DNA of 43,591 bases, from the NCBI GenBank assembly GCA_900541135.1, contig UQIG01000016.1, forward strand, positions 1 to 43,591. Reading direction: 5' to 3'. The position numbers and the translations under genes were made by a program. How positions within the stretch are numbered: position 1 is the stretch's first letter; each line of letters begins with the position of its first letter. The notes beneath the pieces are model-generated. The model saw only the letters and a program-made list of their open reading frames with translations, had not been told where the DNA came from and ran no database searches. Positions 23,265 through 31,407 of this stretch are shown here, one piece after another. The DNA is from an uncultured Collinsella sp. (GTDB lineage: Bacteria > Actinomycetota > Coriobacteriia > Coriobacteriales > Coriobacteriaceae).

Positions 23265-25109
23265 CTAACCAATGACCGACATGGTGAGCAGCACCGCAGC
23301 GGCGCAGTACGCTACGCACGAGATCATGACGGCAATAACGTTCATGGCGGTGCCCGACGTGTTGAGGTCATGCTCGTCACGCCAGAACAGCACCATCAGG
23401 TAAATCACGGCGCTCATGTTGCCAACCAGGCAAATGATGGCAGCGATATTAAAGCAGCCGGTAAAGAGCTGCTCCTCAAACATGGGCGCATCGGGAAACG
23501 CGGCGGTGCGCACCAGCTGGGCGCACAGATAGGTCACGAGTGACAGAATCAGGCCCATGCCCGTGCTCTGGAAGAAGAACCCCAGATATGGCTTGGGCTC
23601 GTCGTCGTGACCGTCATACTCCAAGAAGTAGTTCTTGACGAACGACACCATGCGCGAGGCAGCAAGCAGCACGAGCGGCATGGCGCACATGGGGAACACC
23701 ACCAGATGCGCGGAGCCGAGCGCCGTCCCCAGCACCGTTGCCATGATGCACGAGGCAATGCCCCACACGACGACCCAGTACTGGCGATGCACGAACCAGC
23801 TGAGCACGTTCGTCGAGTCGTCCGACGCGCTATCGCCCGAGCCGACACCGGCGATCTGCAGGTCCTCCTGATGCTCCTCAGCGATAACGTCCATGGCGTC
23901 GTCGAAGGTCACGATGCCCAGGATATGACGGTTCTCGTCGCAGACAGGGATGGCAACCAGGTCGTACTTGGTCATCTCGTCCGTCACGTCTTCCTGGTCC
24001 TCGTCGGGCGACACGTAGACCAGGTCGCGATAGGCGAGCTGGCCCAGCGTGGCATCGCGGTCGGCCACGATCAACGTGCGCAGCGAGAGCACGCCGGTGA
24101 GCATGCCGCTCGGATCCTCGGTATAGACGTAATAGACACTCTCGAAGTCCTCATCGAGTTTGCGAATCGCCTCGATGGCATCGCCGACCGTCGCCGTGGC
24201 GGGCAGGGAGACAAACTCCGAGGTCATGATGCGGCCGGCGGTGTTGTCCTCATAACCCAGCAGGTTACGAATCGCCTTCTCCTCCTTGACGCCCATCAGG
24301 CGCAGGAGCTTCTCGGCCTTCTCGTAATCGAGCTCGTCGATCAGGTCAGCTGCATCGTCCGGGTCCATCATGGCCAGCATCGACGATGCGTCCGTGTCGG
24401 ACAGGCCCTCGAGCATCTCGGTCATAAGCTCGTCGTCATCGAACTCCGAGATGGCCTCGGCGGCCTGGGCAGTATCGAGCTGCGCAAACACCTGCGCACG
24501 TAGGCGCGGGTCGAGCTGCTCGATGATGTCGGCAATGTCGGCAGGGTGCAGCTCACCAAGCGTCTTGTGCGACACCGAGAGCTGGATGTTCTTAGTCGAG
24601 CGATCGAGCAGGTCCATGTAAGACCAGGCAATAATGTCCTCGCTGAGCGGCTTGCCCAGGTGCTTCATAAAGCCCTCGACGACATGCTCGAGTGTGGGGC
24701 TGATCGCGCGCAGCAGACCGCGGGCGCCAACTTCGGCACCCAGTAGGCGCAGCTGATTTTCGCCCGACATGGAAAACTTGATGTCGTTTACGCGCACGAC
24801 CTTCATGCCCTGCGTGTCGACAATTTGCTTGTTAAGCACGTCGCGGGCGAGTAAGAGTTCGGTCGGCTGCAGGTACGAAAAACGGATTTCGGTGGCCGAT
24901 GTCTTAAGGTGTACACCCGTCTCGTCGATACGGTCGACCCATTTGCGCCAGCTGATCATAAACGGCGTCTTGCCGGGACCGCGGAACGCGAGCGACGTCA
25001 CGTGCGGAAAAACTTCGCCGGTAGCAATACCAAAATCGTTCACCACGCCGAGCTTTTCTCCATCGACGTCCAAGACCGGCAATTTGAGCATCTCACTCAG
25101 ATAATTCAA
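23265..25109 (-). CDS. MgtE-N/CBS domain membrane protein (magnesium sensor-like)
   Basis: A 614-residue protein with two PRC-barrel-like stretches (about 8-60, 88-120), an MgtE_N helical domain (about 185-290, LHPADIADIIEQLDP), a CBS pair (about 293-412) and a linker HQEDLQIAGVGSGD. It ends in a five-segment membrane domain (445-612) that lacks the usual MgtE channel motifs. In MgtE the N and CBS domains bind Mg2+ and gate the pore; here they may regulate this new membrane part or the partner NRAMP-like transporter. The start is TTG at 25109 with GGGGAG 5 bases upstream. A possible alternative is ATG 25091. Confidence 0.87.
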   Translation of the reverse strand: MNYLSEMLKLPVLDVDGEKLGVVNDFGIATGEVFPHVTSLAFRGPGKTPFMISWRKWVDRIDETGVHLKTSATEIRFSYLQPTELLLARDVLNKQIVDTQGMKVVRVNDIKFSMSGENQLRLLGAEVGARGLLRAISPTLEHVVEGFMKHLGKPLSEDIIAWSYMDLLDRSTKNIQLSVSHKTLGELHPADIADIIEQLDPRLRAQVFAQLDTAQAAEAISEFDDDELMTEMLEGLSDTDASSMLAMMDPDDAADLIDELDYEKAEKLLRLMGVKEEKAIRNLLGYEDNTAGRIMTSEFVSLPATATVGDAIEAIRKLDEDFESVYYVYTEDPSGMLTGVLSLRTLIVADRDATLGQLAYRDLVYVSPDEDQEDVTDEMTKYDLVAIPVCDENRHILGIVTFDDAMDVIAEEHQEDLQIAGVGSGDSASDDSTNVLSWFVHRQYWVVVWGIASCIMATVLGTALGSAHLVVFPMCAMPLVLLAASRMVSFVKNYFLEYDGHDDEPKPYLGFFFQSTGMGLILSLVTYLCAQLVRTAAFPDAPMFEEQLFTGCFNIAAIICLVGNMSAVIYLMVLFWRDEHDLNTSGTAMNVIAVMISCVAYCAAAVLLTMSVIG

Positions 25110-25400
25110 TGGTGCTCCCCATCATTATTCCTCCGGACGCGGCCGCATGTGCGACGTCCGGGGGCTTCTGGATATGTATACGCATGCGCGGGCGGCACGC
25201 CGCTCGACGCTTACACCCCGTGCATGCGCAAAAAGCACCTGCATGGGGTCATCGACTGTATGGTCGAGGTTTGGATTTCACCTGTAACCTTTCTCTTGAC
25301 CCTCATTAACCGCAGTAACTATAGCATCAGCATCGCCCTGCGGCATCGAATTTATGCGCTGCACATTGCAGGCATACCAAACGCTGACGCATCCGTGACA
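25110..25400 (-). promoter_or_regulatory. Long leader of the Mg2+ transport operon with alternative stems
   Basis: This 290-base stretch has no gene. On the minus strand GGGTC (25302-25298) can pair with GACCC (25250-25246), enclosing hairpins GGTT...AACC and TCGAC-CATACA-GTCGA. The GACCC is followed at once by CCCCATGCAGGTGC, which can instead pair with GCATGCACGGGG (to about 25216). The two folds exclude each other. I do not recognise a known riboswitch consensus. It could be a regulated leader, or chance pairing in GC-rich DNA. Confidence 0.35.
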
Positions 25401-25440
25401 TAGTCATTGGGGACGTTCTTAAATGACTACCCAATGACTA
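25401..25440. repeat. Short REP-like element (TAGTCATTGGGGACG type)
   Basis: TAGTCATT (25401-25408) and AATGACTA (25422-25429) form a stem with the loop GGGGACGTTC, and AATGACTA repeats at 25433-25440. The same words recur at 33829-33888 and 37479-37505, so this is a dispersed family. It overlaps the 3' end of the deacetylase-like gene (stop at 25438). Confidence 0.7.
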
Positions 25441-26844
25441 CTCTGTGGTATCTTCGTCCTCGGCAAGTTGGGGGAACACGGCGTCCTTGGGCATGGTGAC
25501 CTTCGTCAGCGAGGTGAGCTTTTTGCTCAATGCCGTGTCCGTCTTGACCAGGTCGCTGAGCGTCACGATCTTGTAGCCGTCGGCAATGAGGCCGTCGATA
25601 ATCTGCGGCAGCGCCTCGAGCGTCTGCTCGGCGCATTCGTCTCTATCGGTGAGCAGCACGATATTGCCCGGCGTCACCGAATCGAGCACCGTCGAGACCT
25701 GCTCGTCGACACCGTTGAGCAGCCAGTCGCCCGAGTCAATATTCCACGAGACCACGGCGGAGACCAGGTCCATCGCATCAATCCAGTTTTGCTCGTCAAA
25801 GGCAGCGTAGGGAGCACGCAGCAGCATCGTCTTCACGCCGGTCGCCGACTTAATCGCATCGGTGCCTTTCGTGATCTGTTCGCGTACCGCCTCACGGTCC
25901 TGGCCCTTGAGCGAATCGTCGCTGTAGCTGTTGGATCCGATCTCGCACCCGGCATCGACAATCGCCTTGGCCGTGGCAGGCGAGGCCTCGACCGCATCGC
26001 CCGAAAGGAAGAACGTCGCGGTGACGCCCTTTTCCTTGAGCACCTGCAAGATCTGTTTGGTGGCGCCGCTCGGACCCTCGTCAAACGTCAGCGCCACGTA
26101 CTTTTTGTTGCCCTTGGGCGCCACGCTGGCGCACGCAACAACGCAATCGGTGGCGGGCACAACCTCGCCGCGGTCCTGCGTCTTGCCCGACTGCTCACCA
26201 ACCCACACCTCGGATCGGCCCTGGACACCCCATGTCTGCACATACTCGATAGCGCCCGTGCCCTCGACCTTGAGCTTGGGCTCGATAACCGTAGCCTGAA
26301 CCTCGTGCTTCTCGTAGGTGTTACGGCCATCCTTGACCGTCACCTTCTCGCCACCCTCAAGTTCGCGGCTATCCCATTTGCCCTGCTTCACGCGCTTGCC
26401 GTCGACCTTCACCGACAGCTTTTCGCCTCCATGGCGCTTGAGCACGCTGTCATCGACGGCCAGCAGGTCGCCTGCGTCGTAGGTGCCAGTCAAATCCTGT
26501 TCGTCGATGAGATTCTGCAGCGTAGAGCCCACGCGCACTGCGGTCTTCTGGCCGTTGAGCTCCACGTCCACGCTGCGGTTGACGTAGCCCACGACGGCAG
26601 CGATAAACAGCACGAGTGCGCAACCCACGGCGATGAGCGCATAGGGCAGGCGAGACGAACGACGGGGTGTGCGGCTGTTGCCGATGCGAGCGCTGCGGTC
26701 GCTAAAGCCGCGGCTATGGTTGAGATACATCGCGCCGGGCTTACGGTGACGCTTGCGCTGACCGCTGGGCAGCTGCCCCAGGTCGCGGCGCGCCGTCGGA
26801 CGCGCACCCGAACGCCCGTTTAAGTTGGATCCGTTTTGGCGCAT
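25438..26844 (-). CDS. Membrane-anchored NodB-like protein with degenerate metal site
   Basis: A 468-residue protein with a basic cytoplasmic lead (1-66), one membrane anchor (68-88), a G5/ubiquitin-like stalk (about 92-195) and a C-terminal NodB fold (about 248-435). Polysaccharide deacetylases need TFDDGP and HxxxH; here they are TFDEGP (253-258) and N305/D309 in place of the two histidines (EIGSNSYSDDSL). RPPYG is RAPYA and the last histidine is T399 (NIVLLTD). The metal site is therefore altered or lost, and it may be a glycan-binding pseudoenzyme at the cell wall. The ATG has GGGGGAGGG 3 bases upstream. Confidence 0.87.
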   Translation of the reverse strand: MRQNGSNLNGRSGARPTARRDLGQLPSGQRKRHRKPGAMYLNHSRGFSDRSARIGNSRTPRRSSRLPYALIAVGCALVLFIAAVVGYVNRSVDVELNGQKTAVRVGSTLQNLIDEQDLTGTYDAGDLLAVDDSVLKRHGGEKLSVKVDGKRVKQGKWDSRELEGGEKVTVKDGRNTYEKHEVQATVIEPKLKVEGTGAIEYVQTWGVQGRSEVWVGEQSGKTQDRGEVVPATDCVVACASVAPKGNKKYVALTFDEGPSGATKQILQVLKEKGVTATFFLSGDAVEASPATAKAIVDAGCEIGSNSYSDDSLKGQDREAVREQITKGTDAIKSATGVKTMLLRAPYAAFDEQNWIDAMDLVSAVVSWNIDSGDWLLNGVDEQVSTVLDSVTPGNIVLLTDRDECAEQTLEALPQIIDGLIADGYKIVTLSDLVKTDTALSKKLTSLTKVTMPKDAVFPQLAEDEDTTE

Positions 26845-26865
26845 ATGCCCTCCCCCATAAACACA

Positions 26866-26895
26866 GCAAGCCGGAGCAACAGGTCTCCGGCTTGC
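26866..26895 (-). terminator. Hairpin after the PRC-barrel gene
   Basis: The perfect 11-bp arms GCAAGCCGGAG and CTCCGGCTTGC enclose 8 bases, 21 bases after the PRC gene stop (26917). On the minus strand it is followed by TGTGTTTATG, a poor T-run, so it is probably a leaky terminator before the NodB-like gene. Confidence 0.65.
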
Positions 26896-26916
26896 CTCCC
26901 ATCATTTGGTACGTCG

Positions 26917-27672
26917 CTATTTTGTAGCTTTTGACGAGCCTCCGCTCGCCTTTTGGTATTCGTCCTTAAAGGCCTTGAACATGCCGCGCGTCTTGCCGAG
27001 CTGCTTGCCCAGTGCGCGACTGCCCTTGTCCACGGCAACCGATCCCTTGTCGTCGAGCATCTTGGCGCCCTTTTTGACCTTGTCGCCCACCACGACGCTG
27101 GCCTCGGCGGCCTTGGCAGCCGCACCGCCCGAATACCCGAGCGACTTGACCTCGTCCGAGACGACCATCGCGCCGTTCTCATAGCCGCGCAGCATCGTCG
27201 GCGGCACCTGCGTGTCACCAACCAAAACACTCGAAGCAGCACCGGCGGTCACATAGAATGCCTGCACGATGCCCGAACGCGGCTTGAACTCCACATCCGA
27301 GCAATAGCCCACGACGTCGCCCGATTCCGTGCGCACGTCCATACCGACCCAGATGATGCAATCGTCCAGGTTGATGTCGAGGCGCTTGGCGGCGGCGGCA
27401 TCGTACGTGTCCTTGACGTCATCGACCGCAATGGCGCCCTCGTAGACACCAATGACGTCGAGCGCTACGAATCGGTCGGGACGCTCGATCATGCCCGCGA
27501 TATCGGACTGGCGGACCATAAAGCCGACCACGCGCGTACCGCCCGGGGTAAAGACCGGAAAGTGAATCTTTCCGAGCTTTTTAGGGCTGCGCGGCGTGCC
27601 GTCCTTTTTGGTGCGCTTGTCCTCGGTAGGCTTGCGATAGATCTTGGCGCCGACAAAATCCCCGGCGCGCAT
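26917..27672 (-). CDS. PRC-barrel domain protein
   Basis: A 251-residue protein with two PRC-barrel-like regions: about 1-75 (LGKIHFPVFTPGGTRVVGFMVRQ) and 105-160 (GMDVRTESGDVVGYCSDVEF). A C-terminal lysine- and alanine-rich helical tail follows (DKVKKGAKMLDDKGSVAVDK). PRC barrels serve as small adaptor or RNA/protein-binding modules; the role here is unknown. The start overlaps the YtxH-like stop by one base (TAATG), so the two genes are translationally coupled. The tail resembles the YtxH-like partner in composition, which may mean both act at the envelope. Confidence 0.82.
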   Translation of the reverse strand: MRAGDFVGAKIYRKPTEDKRTKKDGTPRSPKKLGKIHFPVFTPGGTRVVGFMVRQSDIAGMIERPDRFVALDVIGVYEGAIAVDDVKDTYDAAAAKRLDINLDDCIIWVGMDVRTESGDVVGYCSDVEFKPRSGIVQAFYVTAGAASSVLVGDTQVPPTMLRGYENGAMVVSDEVKSLGYSGGAAAKAAEASVVVGDKVKKGAKMLDDKGSVAVDKGSRALGKQLGKTRGMFKAFKDEYQKASGGSSKATK

Positions 27673-28061
27673 TATGCCTCGGTCGAGGGCTCCGCAGCCT
27701 CGGTATCAGCCTCGACGGCGTTCTCGACCACGACGTCGGCGGCAGGCGTCACGTTGCCGCCCGAAATGGCGTCGTTGAGCTGCTCGCGCAGCTGGTCCAT
27801 GCGCTCGCGGGCCAGGTCGACCTTGGCGCGCAGGTCATCGGTCTTGGCGTCGACCATCGGGCCAAAGTCATTCACCGCAGCACGGGCCTCCTCGGCGCTG
27901 TGCTCGTAGGTGTCGCGCATATTGTCCCAGGCGTCGTTGGCGATATCGGCAGCCATGGCGCGGGTCTCGGCGCCCGAGCGCGGGGCCAGAGCAACGCCGA
28001 CAATAGCGCCGGCAGCGGCACCAAAAAGTGCGCCGGAGACAAAGCTGAAAGTCTTACCCAT
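27672..28061 (-). CDS. YtxH-like small membrane protein
   Basis: A 129-residue protein with one N-terminal glycine- and alanine-rich membrane segment (SFVSGALFGAAAGAIVGVALAP, then RSG) typical of YtxH. A long amphipathic helix follows, with heptad-like charge (MDAKTDDLRAKVDLARERMDQLREQL by region 70-100), and an acidic tail. YtxH proteins are stress-linked membrane proteins without known enzyme activity. ATGs at 28067 and 28061 share one AGGAGAGGA; spacing favours 28061. It forms an operon with the PRC-barrel gene. Confidence 0.82.
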   Translation of the reverse strand: MGKTFSFVSGALFGAAAGAIVGVALAPRSGAETRAMAADIANDAWDNMRDTYEHSAEEARAAVNDFGPMVDAKTDDLRAKVDLARERMDQLREQLNDAISGGNVTPAADVVVENAVEADTEAAEPSTEA

Positions 28062-28197
28062 GATCATTCCTCTCCTGCGGGCACGTCGGTGCCCACCGTT
28101 TGAATGCTGTCCATTATACCCGCAGCGCATCACTTGCCGCTCCGCTCATCTGCGTACGGCAAAGGCGCAGGTATGTGATGGTGATAAACGCCTAGGC

Positions 28198-29031
28198 CTA
28201 CTCCTGGGGCATAGCCGGCATGGCCACCGTGGCACCCGGGTCCTCGCCGGCGCCGTCCACGAGCGGCAGACCGCCCTCATGCGCAGGTCCTGCCGGAACC
28301 GTCGCCGCACCGCCAAAGACGGCAGCGGAGGCCTCGTGGTTCTCGGCAACCGCGCCCTCGGTATCAATCGCCACCTGGGGCTCGTCGTCAAAGTTGGGGA
28401 CGCCCTGGGGCTCGGTGGGAACGGGCTCGGCGGTCGCATCGGCAACGGGCTCGGCGTCGACCGGCACATCGCCCTCGTCAGCGCCCTCGTCCTCGGCAGC
28501 ATCTTCGCCGTTCGCAGCGGCGACGGCCTCGTGAGGATCCTTGCCCTCGGCCTCGGCGCGCATGCCCAGCACCAGGTTGCGCAGGCCCGCGACCGTGCCC
28601 TCCACGTCGGGGGCAGGCTGGTCGGCGTGCAGGTAAGCCCAATCCATCATGAAGGTGGCAGACGACAGCGCACCGATGGCCAGCGCATCGTCGGGACACG
28701 AAAGCTCAATCTCAAAGACACGCTCGTCATGCTCGCTCACGCGGGTGCGGCCGCACGAGATATTGCCGGCAAGGCCGGTCTCGTTCATGAGCTCGACCGA
28801 CACGTGCTCCAGCAGGTGGCAGAGCTCGGTCTGGCCCATGCAATCCTGGAACTCGCGACCGGAATCGCCCAGACACAGATGCTTGGCAATCGCCGGCACC
28901 AGATAGTACACGCGCGCCGTGGCCTCGATATCCTCCGAGGTCATGAGCGGCATGCCGGGGCTCACCAGCACGTGCGCGCAAATCTTGTCCTCGCTGACGG
29001 TGACCTTCAGGATGTTGAACAGGCCTGCCAT
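28198..29031 (-). CDS. Unknown protein with cyanophycin-synthetase-N-like HxxEH region and acidic tail
   Basis: A 277-residue protein not recognised as a named family. Residues 1-165 are compact; 50-95 contain ELCHLLEHVSVELMNETG and ISCGRTR. This pattern resembles the N-terminal domain of cyanophycin synthetase-like enzymes (H..EHvalEL...AG...GRTR), here without the ATP-grasp and Mur-ligase domains. HxxEH could bind metal. Residues 170-277 form a low-complexity acidic, Pro/Ala/Glu-rich tail. It has AGGAGAG before the ATG. It follows the CNNM/CorC-type gene by 24 bases, so it is co-transcribed with it. Function unknown. Confidence 0.8.
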   Translation of the reverse strand: MAGLFNILKVTVSEDKICAHVLVSPGMPLMTSEDIEATARVYYLVPAIAKHLCLGDSGREFQDCMGQTELCHLLEHVSVELMNETGLAGNISCGRTRVSEHDERVFEIELSCPDDALAIGALSSATFMMDWAYLHADQPAPDVEGTVAGLRNLVLGMRAEAEGKDPHEAVAAANGEDAAEDEGADEGDVPVDAEPVADATAEPVPTEPQGVPNFDDEPQVAIDTEGAVAENHEASAAVFGGAATVPAGPAHEGGLPLVDGAGEDPGATVAMPAMPQE

Positions 29032-29055
29032 AACTCTCTCCTACTCGCCCTTGTC

Positions 29056-30429
29056 CTACTCGTCGCCGTCGTGCGGAATCGCAGCATCCGCACCCGACGC
29101 CGTCGGCTCGTCCGCCGCGGACTCGGAATCCTTCTTATCGGTTTCGGCCGGAGCGATCACGCGAATGAGCGAGATGCGCTGGCCACGCATCGACTGCACC
29201 TTAAACTTGTACCCCGCAACCTCAAACACCTCTCCGATGTCGGGCACCGAGTCGCAAAGCTCCAAAATCCAGCCGGCGATGGTCTCATAATCATCGCTTT
29301 CCTCGAGCGGCCATCCAAGCTCAATCGCATCATCGCACGAAAAACGCCCATCAACGAGCCACTCGCGGCGCGAAAGGCGCGTGAGGTACTTGTTGTCGGG
29401 GTCGAACTCGTCCTCGATCTCGCCGACGATCTCCTCGACGATGTCCTCGATGGTAATGATGCCGGCCGTGCCGCCGTACTCGTCCACGACCACCACGATC
29501 TGGTCGTGCGAGGTCTGCATCTCGGACAGCAGCGGCAGGATGTCCTTGGTGTCGGGCACAAAGGTGGCGTCGCGCAAAAAGCCGGCGATGGGCTGGTCGC
29601 CCTTACCGTCGAGCGCGGGCTGGATCAGGTCCTTGATGTGCGCGATGCCCGCGACGTTGTCGGGGTCCTCGTGATAGACGGGGATGCGGCTAAAGCCGGT
29701 CTGGCGCATGGTGGACAGCACGTCGGCGACCGTCTCGTCGTCCTCGCACATGGTGGTGTCCACACGCGGCACCATGACCTCGCGGGCAACGGTGTCGCCC
29801 AGATCAAAGATCTCGTGGATCATACGCTTTTCCTCGTCGAGCAGGTCGTCCTGCTCCGAGACCATGTACTTGATCTCTTCTTCCGAGACGTTCTGACGGT
29901 CGTCGGCACTCTTGATGCGCAGAATGCGGGCCAGGCCGTCGGAGCAGGCACCGGTCAGCCACACGAGCGGGCGAGCAATCTTCTGGAACACGGAAAGCGG
30001 GCCCACGACCTGCTTGGACACGCCCTCGGCATTGGCCAGGCCGATGCGCTTGGGGACGAGCTCGCCGATCACGATGGACACGAAGGCGACCGCGACGGTG
30101 ATGATGACCGGCGCCAGGCCGCGCGCGATGGCGGAGAGCGGCGCGATGCCAAAGCTCATGAGCCACGTGGCGAGCGGGTCGGACAGGCTCGTCGAGGCGA
30201 CGGCGGACGAGGCGAAGCCCACGAGCGTGATGGCGACCTGGATGGTGGCGAGCAGTTGGTCGGAGTCGGCAGCCAGCTTAATGGCACGCTCGGCGCGCTT
30301 GTCGCCTTCCTCGGCCTCGTGCTCCAGCACGGCGCGCTTGGCCGTGGTGAGCGCCATCTCGGACATAGAGAAGTAGCCGTTGATGAGGGTCAAAACGAGG
30401 GTGGTGATAAGGGAGATGGTTATGTCCAT
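29056..30429 (-). CDS. CNNM/CorC (HlyC-type) membrane protein with CBS pair
   Basis: A 457-residue protein of the UPF0053 family: DUF21/CNNM membrane domain (1-about 190, with NGYFSMSEMALTTAKRA and IVIGELVPKRIGLAN), a CBS pair (about 210-335, EVMVPRVDTTM and VVVVDEYGGTAGIITIEDIVEEIVGEI) and a CorC_HlyC C-terminal domain (about 350-430). The family is linked to Mg2+ efflux or homeostasis, which fits the Mg-type transporter pair 4 kb away. I chose the ATG at 30429 (MDITISLI), where the membrane domain begins. GGAGG lies 14 bases upstream, further than usual, so the start is less certain than the gene. Confidence 0.92.
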   Translation of the reverse strand: MDITISLITTLVLTLINGYFSMSEMALTTAKRAVLEHEAEEGDKRAERAIKLAADSDQLLATIQVAITLVGFASSAVASTSLSDPLATWLMSFGIAPLSAIARGLAPVIITVAVAFVSIVIGELVPKRIGLANAEGVSKQVVGPLSVFQKIARPLVWLTGACSDGLARILRIKSADDRQNVSEEEIKYMVSEQDDLLDEEKRMIHEIFDLGDTVAREVMVPRVDTTMCEDDETVADVLSTMRQTGFSRIPVYHEDPDNVAGIAHIKDLIQPALDGKGDQPIAGFLRDATFVPDTKDILPLLSEMQTSHDQIVVVVDEYGGTAGIITIEDIVEEIVGEIEDEFDPDNKYLTRLSRREWLVDGRFSCDDAIELGWPLEESDDYETIAGWILELCDSVPDIGEVFEVAGYKFKVQSMRGQRISLIRVIAPAETDKKDSESAADEPTASGADAAIPHDGDE

Positions 30430-30537
30430 CGGGAGTTTCTCGAACCTCCAAGATTCGGGACGTTGGGTAGTAAGCGTAGGTGACGGATAGGGCAATTGCA
30501 CCGGTCGCCCGTGCGAGCGGGGCCGTGGGCGCGGTCG

Positions 30538-31221
30538 CTAGATTACGAAGAGGATCACCGCCATGAACTGGAAGATGCTGCCGGCGAGCACCCACAAGTG
30601 GAAAACACTGTGCAGATAGCGCACGTTTTTGGCGATATAGAACGGCACGCCCACGGTGTAGCACACGCCGCCGACGGCGAGCAGGGCAAGTGCCACGGGG
30701 TTGAGCAGCGCCACAAGTTCGGGCAGCTTAAAGACAACGAGCCAGCCCATCAGCAGGTAGACCAGACCACTTACCCAGTGCGGTTGACGCTCGCGCATAA
30801 AGCACTCGAGGGCGATGCCGATAATGGCGATGGCCCATACGGCAAAAAACAGCGCAGGGCCGCCGTCGTTTGCGAGCGTGATGAGGCAAAACGGCGTATA
30901 GCTGCCGGCTATGAGCAGGTAGATGCAGCTGTGGTCGATGATGCGGAACACGCGCTTGGCGCGCGCGGGTTGAATCGCATGGTAGAGCGTGGAGGCTAGG
31001 TATTCGAGGATGATGCTGACGCCGTAAACGATTGCCGCGGCCATGTGGGCCGGGCCACCGCCGCGCAGTGCAGCGAATACGATCAGGAGCACCAGACCCG
31101 CGATACCCAGCAAGCAGCCGACACCATGGGTGACGGAGTTCATGATCTCCTCGCCCACCGTGTAGTGCGGAACGGCCGCGGCCTTGGGTCGCGGCTTGGA
31201 ACTGTCGCTCGAATCGGACAT
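30538..31221 (-). CDS. Hemolysin III / TrhA-type PAQR membrane protein
   Basis: A 227-residue, seven-segment membrane protein. The family signatures are NSVTHGVGCLLG, STLYHAIQ, RIIDHSCIYLLIAGSYTPF and HSVFHLWVLAGS, with the conserved histidines and aspartate of the PAQR metal site. Such proteins are thought to be membrane hydrolases or to control membrane fluidity; the hemolysin label is historical. The start at 31221 (MSDSSD) has GGAGG 13 bases upstream; the alternative TTG at 31239 has no site. It precedes the CNNM/CorC-type gene with 108 bases between, so co-transcription is possible. Confidence 0.92.
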   Translation of the reverse strand: MSDSSDSSKPRPKAAAVPHYTVGEEIMNSVTHGVGCLLGIAGLVLLIVFAALRGGGPAHMAAAIVYGVSIILEYLASTLYHAIQPARAKRVFRIIDHSCIYLLIAGSYTPFCLITLANDGGPALFFAVWAIAIIGIALECFMRERQPHWVSGLVYLLMGWLVVFKLPELVALLNPVALALLAVGGVCYTVGVPFYIAKNVRYLHSVFHLWVLAGSIFQFMAVILFVI

Positions 31222-31329
31222 GCCGGTTACATCCTCCAACGTAAAGAGTTCTCAACACTATATCAAAGCGTCTAGGTACGTGCGAAATTTGCACCATACG
31301 TGACCCTTTGTTTACCCATTCTTTGCCTG

Positions 31330-31358
31330 TTGACGCATCAACGGCGAACGTCCATAAT
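31330..31358 (+). promoter_or_regulatory. Promoter of the alpha/beta hydrolase gene
   Basis: TTGACG (31330-31335), a 17-base spacer and CATAAT (31353-31358) lie 50 bases before the ATG. A nearby GTTGATGTATTAACATC palindrome (31373-31390) lies in the leader. Confidence 0.65.
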
Positions 31359-31407
31359 GCGCTTGCATTAAATGTTGATGTATTAACATCTTATAGGAAA
31401 GCTTCTT

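Noticed and set aside
25110..25400. M-box or yybP-ykoY riboswitch before the Mg2+ operon
   Set aside because: Neither consensus could be recognised. Only generic alternative stems are seen, so no class is claimed.
28134..28190. Possible small RNA or tRNA-like fold after the YtxH-like gene region
   Set aside because: Only a short CTTGCCG/CGGCAA stem is seen; no cloverleaf or promoter. No tRNA or rRNA gene was found anywhere in the window.
27910..30483. 857-codon plus-strand open frame
   Set aside because: It is the antisense shadow of the CNNM/CorC-type gene and its neighbours in GC-rich DNA; the translation is compositionally odd and has no family motif.
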